Shown piece by piece: positions 5,969-10,840 of a stretch of DNA of 10,840 bases (position 1 is its first letter; each line of letters begins with the position of its first letter). The stretch is from Chloroflexota bacterium (GTDB lineage Bacteria > Chloroflexota > Limnocylindria > P2-11E): assembly GCA_025350745.1 (NCBI GenBank), contig JANXXG010000069.1:1-10840 (forward strand), read 5' to 3'. The notes beneath the pieces were generated by a model. That model was given only the letters and a program-made list of their open reading frames with translations, made no database searches and was not told the origin of the DNA. A program made the translations under genes and the position numbers.

Positions 5969-8367
5969 ACCATCGACGCGATGCGGCGGACCGTGCCGGC
6001 AGATCCATCGACCTCGACGATCTCGCCGTCGACGAGCGTCTCGAGCGCGGTGTTCGTGCCGCAGACCGCCGGGATCCCGAACTCACGCGCGACCAGTGCG
6101 GCATGCGAGAGCGCCCCGCCGACGTCCGCCACGATGGCGCTCGCCATGTTGAACAGCGGTACCCAGCTCACCGTCGTCGAACGGCAGACGAGGACGTCGC
6201 CGCGCTCGAAGCGCTCGAAGTCGGCGGGTCCGCTCACCAGGCGTACTGGGCCGCTCCCGCGGCCCGGCGAAGCCGCGACGCCGCGGAGCAGATCGCGGTC
6301 CGTCTGTTCCACGCGGTAGCTGAGGTCACGGATCGCGGACGTCGGAGCCGGCGCCGCGGGTGGGGCCCCAAGGTAGCGCGGCGGGCGTAGCCGGCGATCG
6401 AGCTCGTACTGGCGCCGCCGGAGAGCGATCAGCTCGCGCTGATCCTTTCCCGACACGAGGGCGTCGGTCACTTCGGAAATGTGCAGGTGGTAGATGTCTT
6501 CGGTCACGGCGAGCGATCCGTCGCGGACGAGGACTGCGGCGACCCGCAGGATGAAGCGTCGGGCATATGCCTGGCAGCGCCGGTCGATCCAATAGTTGTG
6601 CTCTTCGCTGAGCGCGCCGCAGGCCCGCGCGGCCGCGAGCACCTCATCGAACCGCGAGAGATCGTCGGGGCGATCGCGGAGGTCGGCTCGCGTGCGCGCT
6701 TCGAGGGCGTCGCCATCGGCAAGCAGGCGTGAGCGGCGGACGCTCGGGCTTTCTCCGGCGGAGCGCACGAGGCGCGCGAGCTCCAGCATGAGCTGCCGCG
6801 GCTTATCGGCCCAGGCCGGGCTCTCGATCGCGAAGCCGGGCTGGCCGACGTCCCCGTGCCGCTCCAGGAACGCGGCGATCGCAGCTCGGACCGGCGGTCC
6901 GCCGGCGAGCGCATCGAGCTCGCGAAGGCTTCGGATACTTCCAATGGCTCCTGCCACCGAGGGCGTCGTGCGGATCGTGGCCGCGAGGTCGTGCAGCCGC
7001 TGTTGCAGATCCTGGAGCGTTTCCGCCCGCCCCTGGACGAACGTCGCCGCATCGGTCGCTGGGCGCCCGGTGAGCGACGCGTACAGCGTCGCGAGCTCCT
7101 CCAGCAGCGAATAGACCGGCGGCACGATGAGCATGTGGATCAGCCAGATGTCATTGATGCGCGGCCAGAATGAGTCCCACGCCGCGCGCGCGCTCTCGCG
7201 ATCGCTGATCCGCGCCGCCTTCATCCACTCAAAGTGAGCGAGCACCGCAGGGAGGTAGCGCGAGGTCCAGTCGGGGCCGAGCGTGCGAGCAGCCTCACGC
7301 CGCCGGCGGAGCGCGGTCGCTTCCAGCGCGGGCATCTCGGCTGCCGTCGCCTCCGGCACACGCGCGGCGTACAGGTACCCGTGCACGCTGCGGTAGCGCA
7401 CCCGGGCCGGCGGCCCGAAGACGAGGTTCGCGCGGTCGAGGCCGAACGCCGGCGCCTGGATCACGAAGTCCGCTGCGAGCGCTGGCCGGCACTCGTCCAT
7501 ATGCACGTCCTCGCGGGTCCAGGTCAGCGCGGCATCGCCGGGCTCCTCCCAGTCCACGGTGAATGCGGCCGGCGCAGCGAGCGTCGTGATCGGGCGCGAT
7601 TGGAGGAGGAATAGCGCGTCTCCGGCGAAGGCGCACTCAACGTCCACCGGTGCGCCGGTCTCCGTCTCGAGCGCTATGGCGAGTCGAGCGACCTCGCGGA
7701 CCTGCAGGTCAGTCAGCGCCGGTCGCTCGCCGGTGACGGTGCGTTTCACGATCGCGAGATCGGACTTGCGGACCGCGTACGTGTCGGGGGTCACGGTGCC
7801 CGCGGCGAGTGCCTCGCCGAGCCCCGAGCCGCAGTCGATCACGAGCGTCCCGCGGTCGCCGCTCAGCGGATCCACGGAGAACGCGATCGCGGCCGCGTCG
7901 GCGGGCACCATCTCCTGCACCAGCACGCCGACGCGCGGTCGTTCGGTGATGCCGTGTTTCGTCCGATACGCCACGGCCCGCTCGGAATCGGCCGACCGCC
8001 AACACGCGTGGACCGCGTGGACGATGGCCTCGATGCCGCGGACGTCGAGGATCGTCTCGTGCTGGCCAGCGAAGGACGTTTCGCCGCCGTCCTCGCCGAT
8101 CGCGGAGGAGCGCACCGCGACGGCGGTGTCCGGTCGACCGGTCCGGCGGCAGAGCTCGGCGTACCCGTCCTGGACCAGCGAGCGCAGCATCGCGACGGCC
8201 CCGGCGTCCCCCGCGAGCCCGGGGCCGAGCGTCTCGTAGGTGGTCGCGTCCAGGCAGAAGCCGGCCGGGACGCGGTAGCGGGCGGTGAGGCGCGACAGCG
8301 TCGCGGCCTTCGCGCCCACTTGTCCGGCATCGGCGGACGCGGGATCACCGAGAAAGAGTGTCTGCAT
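5965..8367 (-). CDS. PEP-synthase/rifampin-phosphotransferase-like dikinase
   Basis: This is an 800-residue enzyme with the three-part layout of rifampin phosphotransferase (RPH). An N-terminal ATP-grasp domain (about 1-265) contains GAKAATLSRL, AVRSSA (84-89), VDVECAF and LQSRP (255-259). A long helical middle domain (about 270-700) includes the EEHNYWIDRR and EDIYHLHISEV segments seen in RPH-like proteins. A C-terminal swivelling phosphohistidine domain has GGALSHAALVAREFGIPAV, with His755 as the likely phosphate carrier. The PEP/pyruvate TIM barrel of true PEP synthase is absent. RPH moves the beta-phosphate of ATP to rifampicin through this histidine. Whether this protein uses rifamycins or another hydroxyl substrate cannot be told, since the middle domain sets specificity. 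ATG 8367 follows a TACACT -10-like element by 13 bases. The gene is convergent with the two MFS genes. Confidence 0.87.
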   Translation of the reverse strand: MQTLFLGDPASADAGQVGAKAATLSRLTARYRVPAGFCLDATTYETLGPGLAGDAGAVAMLRSLVQDGYAELCRRTGRPDTAVAVRSSAIGEDGGETSFAGQHETILDVRGIEAIVHAVHACWRSADSERAVAYRTKHGITERPRVGVLVQEMVPADAAAIAFSVDPLSGDRGTLVIDCGSGLGEALAAGTVTPDTYAVRKSDLAIVKRTVTGERPALTDLQVREVARLAIALETETGAPVDVECAFAGDALFLLQSRPITTLAAPAAFTVDWEEPGDAALTWTREDVHMDECRPALAADFVIQAPAFGLDRANLVFGPPARVRYRSVHGYLYAARVPEATAAEMPALEATALRRRREAARTLGPDWTSRYLPAVLAHFEWMKAARISDRESARAAWDSFWPRINDIWLIHMLIVPPVYSLLEELATLYASLTGRPATDAATFVQGRAETLQDLQQRLHDLAATIRTTPSVAGAIGSIRSLRELDALAGGPPVRAAIAAFLERHGDVGQPGFAIESPAWADKPRQLMLELARLVRSAGESPSVRRSRLLADGDALEARTRADLRDRPDDLSRFDEVLAAARACGALSEEHNYWIDRRCQAYARRFILRVAAVLVRDGSLAVTEDIYHLHISEVTDALVSGKDQRELIALRRRQYELDRRLRPPRYLGAPPAAPAPTSAIRDLSYRVEQTDRDLLRGVAASPGRGSGPVRLVSGPADFERFERGDVLVCRSTTVSWVPLFNMASAIVADVGGALSHAALVAREFGIPAVCGTNTALETLVDGEIVEVDGSAGTVRRIASMV

Positions 8368-8380
8368 CAGGGTTCGCGGA

Positions 8381-8405
8381 AGTGTACCGATGCGGTCCGT
8401 ACACT
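8381..8405. promoter_or_regulatory. divergent promoter region with perfect 7-bp inverted repeat
   Basis: AGTGTAC (8381-8387) and GTACACT (8399-8405) are exact reverse complements around an 11-base spacer. Each arm contains TACACT, a good -10 match, in opposite directions. The left one points to the phosphotransferase-like gene (start 8367, 13 bases away). The right one points to the MoaD/ThiS gene (GTG 8415, 9 bases away). The two promoters would overlap back to back, with each -10 in the other's -35 area. The symmetry could alternatively be an operator for a dimeric repressor. No clear -35 elements are visible. Confidence 0.5.
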
Positions 8406-8414
8406 CGCAGCCCT

Positions 8415-8699
8415 GTGGCTCAGGTGACGGTGAAGCTCCATGGCGCGTTCAGCGAGTTCGCGGGCGGCGCGCGCAGCGTGGCCGTCGACGCCGGCGATGT
8501 CGCATCGGCGCTCGCGGCACTCGTCGCGCGCCACCCGAGCCTTGCCGAGCGGCTTCGCGACGAACACGGCAAGATGCGTGAGCATGTGAACATCTTCGCG
8601 AACGACGAGGACATGCGATATCTGGACGGTGAGCGCACCGCGCTCCGCGACGGTGACATCGTCCATATCGTGCCGGCCGTGTCCGGCGGGGAGTGGTAG
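8415..8699 (+). CDS. MoaD/ThiS-type ubiquitin-like protein ending in GG-Glu-Trp
   Basis: This is a 94-residue beta-grasp protein of the MoaD/ThiS sulfur-carrier family. It has an initial strand VTVKLHGAFSEFAGG, a helix with VASALAALVARHPSL, the NIFANDEDMRYLDG turn, and the terminal DGDIVHIVPAVSGG. In this family the C-terminal Gly-Gly is adenylated and thiocarboxylated for cofactor synthesis or conjugated. Here two residues, Glu-Trp, follow the GG (91-92), so a bare GG would need a trimming protease, as known for QbsE processed by QbsD. GTG 8415 is chosen from the homology start and the TACACT element 9 bases upstream; the open frame extends to 8358 but crosses the promoter. It overlaps no other real gene and is followed after 2 bases by the beta-propeller gene, so the two should be co-transcribed. 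No MoaE, ThiG or E1-like gene is in the window. Confidence 0.88.
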   Translation: MAQVTVKLHGAFSEFAGGARSVAVDAGDVASALAALVARHPSLAERLRDEHGKMREHVNIFANDEDMRYLDGERTALRDGDIVHIVPAVSGGEW

Positions 8700-8701
8700 C
8701 G

Positions 8702-9778
8702 ATGGCGCGCGGCGTGTTGGTGCTCCTTGGGACGAAGAAGGGCGTGTATGTCTTCCGCAGCGGCTCCGCGCGCGAACGCTGGCGCCTTGAAGGACCGTAT
8801 TTTCCGGGGCAGCCCGTTTATCACGTCGCGTTCGACCCGCGCGACGGCCAGTCGCTGTACGCCGGCATCAACATGACCTGGGGTGGGCCGCGGGTCGAGA
8901 TCTCGCGCGACCTCGGCAAGACCTGGAAGCCCGGCAAGAACCCGGCGTTCCCGAAGGGCGACGAACGGACCTTCAGCCGGACGTGGCACATCGAAGCCGG
9001 CCACGCGAGCGAACCGGACGTCATGTGGCTCGGCACGGAGCCCGCGTCGTTGTTCAAGAGCACGGATCGCGGCGAGAGCTGGGAGTCGGTGCGCTCGCTG
9101 AACGATCATCCGGACACGAAGCACTGGAGCCCGGGTGGCGGTGGCCTCGGCCTCCACTCGATCGTCGTCGATCCCGCTGACCCGAAGTCCATGGCGATCG
9201 GCATCAGCTCGGCCGGGATGTATGAGACGACCGATGGCGGGAAGACCTGGACACGGCACAACGAGGGTCTCCTTTCGCCGGTCCCGCAGGGGCCCGAGGG
9301 CGACTACACCTGCGTGCACCACGTGGTCGGCAGCCCGACCGTCGCTGGCGCGCGCTTCCAGCAGGCCCACACCGGTACGTACTTCAAGGACGCCGGCGAC
9401 AAGAAGTGGACGAACGTGACCAAGGGGCTGCCGACCGATTATGGATTCGCGTCGGCGATCCATCCGCGCGATCCAAAGATGGCCTACGTCTTCCCGTTGG
9501 AATTCCTGGAGCGGATGTCACCCACGGCGACGGGCCCCGGGGTCTGGCGTACGAAAGACCGCGGCCGCACCTGGACGAGGCTCGCGAACGGGCTTCCGCG
9601 GGGATCGCGCTATGAAGTGATGCGCGACGGCATGGCGACAGACCGCCTTGATCCCGCCGGCGTGTACTTCGGTACGACCAATGGCGAGATCTGGGGGAGT
9701 GCGGATGAGGGCCGGAGCTGGAGCCTCATCGCGCAGCACCTTCCTCCGATCCTGTCAGTGGAGACCGCGACCCTCTAG
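8702..9778 (+). CDS. BNR/Asp-box beta-propeller protein (sialidase/sortilin-like fold)
   Basis: This is a 358-residue protein built from BNR (Asp-box) repeats, S/T-x-D-x-G-x-S/T-W. They appear as SRDLGKTW (68-75), STDRGESW (about 120-127), TTDGGKTW (about 176-183), TKDRGRTW (about 284-291) and SADEGRSW (about 333-340). A weaker copy, KDAGDKKW, lies near 229-236. These mark blades of a propeller like those of sialidases and the VPS10/sortilin group. The catalytic Arg triad and FRIP motif of sialidases are not evident, so glycosidase activity is doubtful. There is no signal peptide, so it is probably cytoplasmic, which is unusual for this fold. ATG 8702 is chosen because GGGGAG at 8688-8693 lies 8 bases upstream; the GTG at 8693 is part of that site. 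It directly follows the MoaD/ThiS gene, and a shared role is likely. Confidence 0.87.
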   Translation: MARGVLVLLGTKKGVYVFRSGSARERWRLEGPYFPGQPVYHVAFDPRDGQSLYAGINMTWGGPRVEISRDLGKTWKPGKNPAFPKGDERTFSRTWHIEAGHASEPDVMWLGTEPASLFKSTDRGESWESVRSLNDHPDTKHWSPGGGGLGLHSIVVDPADPKSMAIGISSAGMYETTDGGKTWTRHNEGLLSPVPQGPEGDYTCVHHVVGSPTVAGARFQQAHTGTYFKDAGDKKWTNVTKGLPTDYGFASAIHPRDPKMAYVFPLEFLERMSPTATGPGVWRTKDRGRTWTRLANGLPRGSRYEVMRDGMATDRLDPAGVYFGTTNGEIWGSADEGRSWSLIAQHLPPILSVETATL

Positions 9779-9992
9779 CAGCGTCTGGCTCCAGTGTTCG
9801 GGGGTCGCCCGACTGGGCAGGTCTGGCCGGTCGGGCGCGAGTCGAAAAGCAGCGGGCGCAGATGTACTCGTCGGAGCCGGCCAAGCGGATGTACGCGGCC
9901 TCTTGGCAGACGCTGCATGTCGCCGGACCGGCAGTGTTCCTGTCCACCTGTGAGCTCCCCTTTGGCCAGTCGACGTGCACGACAGTTGCCAC
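9726..9992 (-). CDS. small zinc-ribbon protein, divergent from the SOS operon
   Basis: This is an 88-residue protein with CSVC (Cys26, Cys29) and CARC (Cys45, Cys48) separated by 15 residues, the spacing of a one-knuckle-pair zinc ribbon. It has a YIRLAGSDEYI hairpin between them. The last ~38 residues are Arg/Pro/Ser-rich and probably disordered. GTG 9992 is well supported: GGGAGG on the minus strand (10000-10005) lies 7 bases upstream. The Cys pattern and strong ribosome binding site make it a real gene despite its small size. Its 3' end overlaps the end of the propeller gene by 53 bases on the opposite strand. Its start is 30 bases from the LexA-like box that also faces imuA, so SOS control is plausible but unproven; its own promoter is not clear. 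The function is unknown; nucleic-acid or protein binding is the usual guess. Confidence 0.72.
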   Translation of the reverse strand: MATVVHVDWPKGSSQVDRNTAGPATCSVCQEAAYIRLAGSDEYICARCFSTRARPARPAQSGDPRTLEPDAARGSRSPLTGSEEGAAR

Positions 9993-10021
9993 TTGACGCC
10001 CTCCCTGAGGCTTCCTACTGT
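9993..10021 (+). promoter_or_regulatory. sigma-70-type promoter of the imuA operon
   Basis: TTGACG (9993-9998, one mismatch to TTGACA) and TACTGT (10016-10021, TANNNT) are separated by exactly 17 bases. The predicted start of transcription is near 10028, inside the LexA-like palindrome and about 50 bases before the imuA GTG. It is the best promoter match in the window. Confidence 0.7.
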
Positions 10022-10037
10022 TAGAACATCCGTTCTA
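10022..10037. promoter_or_regulatory. LexA-like SOS box
   Basis: TAGAAC-ATCC-GTTCTA is a perfect palindrome with 6-bp arms around 4 bases. It contains GAAC-N4-GTTC, the core of the Gram-positive/mycobacterial type LexA site. It starts right after the -10 element and covers the predicted transcription start, the classic repressor position. It precedes a RecA-like imuA gene, a type of gene that LexA controls in many bacteria. On the other side it lies 30 bases from the start of the zinc-ribbon gene. Confidence 0.8.
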
Positions 10038-10078
10038 TGGAGGCCAGGCCAGCTGGACGGTGACGGGGAGCGATACGC

Positions 10079-10777
10079 GTGGAAACGGCGCTGGCGCAGG
10101 CGATCGCGAGTGTCGAGGGGCGGTTCGGCACGCACGTGCTGTCGCATGGCGCTGCCGTCGAGCGACGGGCGGACGAGCGACGGATCCAGACCGATAGCTC
10201 GCTCGACGCGCTCACACCCGGGCTCGCCGCGGGCGCACCGCTCGCGTTCGTCGGCACCGGGAGCACCGGAAAGGTCGGACTCGCGTACCGGGCCGCGGCG
10301 GGCGCGCAGCGCGACGGCGGCAGCGTGCTCTGGGTCGATCCCTGCGCCACGTTCGACGCCGGCGCGGCGCAGCGGTCAGGGGTCGACCTCGGCCGGTTGA
10401 TCGTGGTGCGTGCGCGCTCGCGCGACGACGTCCTGCTCGCGACGGGCGCAGCGCTGCGCAGCGACGGCTTCCGGCTCGCGGTCGTGGACACCGGCCCGCA
10501 CCTCGCGTCCGGCAGTACCCGCATCGACGATCTCGCGCCGCTCGTCCCGATCGTTCGCTCGTCGCCCGCCGCGCTCCTGGTCATCTCTGACGTGCGCGCC
10601 GCGCGTCTGGCGATCCCGACATTCTCGTTCGCGCGCGTCGCCTGGTCGCAGCGCTTCGGCCGCACGTCCGGATGGACGTCGCTCGTCGCCGAGCGCGCGC
10701 TCTTCCACTTTGGTGCCCTGGGCAGCGAGCCAAGCGATGTCGGCATGCGCCGCGAGCTCTTGGAGAGAGCGGGATGA
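10079..10777 (+). CDS. imuA: ImuA-like RecA-fold SOS mutagenesis protein
   Basis: This is a 232-residue protein with the RecA layout in shortened form. The N-terminus ALAQAIASVEGRFG resembles the RecA start, followed by SLDALTPGLAAG and a Walker A-like GTGSTGKV (59-66). A strand GGSVLWVDP leads to FDAGAAQRSGVDLGRLIVV (92-110) and Walker B LAVVD (133-137). The normal Thr/Ser after the P-loop Lys65 is Val, so ATP use may be weakened or lost. ImuA proteins act with ImuB and DnaE2 in error-prone bypass of DNA damage. Position behind a LexA-like box and just before a probable imuB supports this over a second RecA. GTG 10079 is chosen because GGGGAG (10065-10070) lies 8 bases upstream. The C-terminal ~60 residues are less conserved and may carry partner contacts. 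Confidence 0.8.
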   Translation: METALAQAIASVEGRFGTHVLSHGAAVERRADERRIQTDSSLDALTPGLAAGAPLAFVGTGSTGKVGLAYRAAAGAQRDGGSVLWVDPCATFDAGAAQRSGVDLGRLIVVRARSRDDVLLATGAALRSDGFRLAVVDTGPHLASGSTRIDDLAPLVPIVRSSPAALLVISDVRAARLAIPTFSFARVAWSQRFGRTSGWTSLVAERALFHFGALGSEPSDVGMRRELLERAG

Positions 10778-10787
10778 GGTGGGGTCC

Positions 10788-10840
10788 ATGAAGGCATACC
10801 TCGCGGTCGCGGTGGGCGAGCACGCGCCCCGCGCGCGGAT
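10788..10840 (+). CDS. imuB: start of probable ImuB (Y-family polymerase-like), cut by window edge
   Basis: Only 17 codons are visible, beginning MKAYLAVAVGEH. The pattern of a short hydrophobic strand at the very start matches Y-family polymerase/ImuB proteins, whose first strand holds the first acidic metal ligand (or its loss in ImuB). GAGGTGGGG lies just upstream of ATG 10788, and the gap to the imuA stop is 10 bases, so it is the same operon. The call rests mostly on position after imuA; a different SOS gene is possible. The gene continues beyond 10840. Confidence 0.5.
   Translation, partial: MKAYLAVAVGEHAPRAR

Noticed and set aside
4522..6390. 622-residue plus-strand open frame
   Set aside because: It is an extremely Arg-rich shadow of the second MFS gene and the phosphotransferase-like gene.
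8702..9778. True sialidase (exo-alpha-sialidase) activity
   Set aside because: Asp boxes are present, but the FRIP motif, the catalytic Arg triad and a signal peptide are not evident, so only the propeller fold is claimed.
9755..10147. 130-residue minus-strand frame over the LexA-like box
   Set aside because: It is out of frame with the zinc-ribbon gene, lacks the Cys pairs and a ribosome binding site, and crosses the imuA promoter.

Overview
The window is gene-dense, about two-thirds G+C, and looks chromosomal and bacterial. Strong G/C third positions, GTG starts, several apparently leaderless starts and a GAAC-N4-GTTC type SOS box fit a soil or freshwater Chloroflexota (or a deep Actinomycetota-like lineage). 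This placement is inference; no phylogenetic marker is complete here. No transposase, phage gene or CRISPR array is visible.

Left part (1-2370): the minus strand begins with the last ~80 residues of a MocR-type (GntR/aminotransferase fusion) regulator. Its upstream part is missing; the homology fades right where a plus-strand HipA-like kinase gene starts. The kinase gene overlaps a DUF3037 gene, a known but functionally unexplained pairing. Next come a small two-helix membrane protein and, in a 4-base ATGA overlap, a DUF3224 protein. Just after it lies a selenocysteine tRNA (selC, anticodon TCA), which says the organism decodes UGA as selenocysteine.

Middle part (2385-8367): a minus-strand stand-alone EAL-domain protein with degraded catalytic motifs is divergent from two tandem MFS exporters (an MFS_3/EntS-like one and a DHA2/EmrB-like one, overlapping by one base). 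These run tail-to-tail into a large minus-strand ATP-grasp/PEP-utilizer enzyme with the architecture of rifampin phosphotransferase, so the block resembles an intrinsic drug-tolerance region.

Right part (8381-10840): a perfect 7+7 inverted repeat forms a divergent promoter region between the phosphotransferase-like gene and a MoaD/ThiS-type ubiquitin-like protein. That protein ends in GG-Glu-Trp rather than a bare GG. It is followed immediately by a cytoplasmic BNR/Asp-box beta-propeller gene. At the right edge an SOS module begins: a good sigma-70-type promoter (TTGACG, 17 bases, TACTGT) with a perfect LexA-like palindrome over its predicted start site drives a RecA-like ImuA gene and, at the edge, the first codons of a probable imuB. 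A divergent 88-residue zinc-ribbon protein with a strong ribosome binding site starts on the other side of the same LexA-like box. It may be an unrecognised SOS-linked gene.
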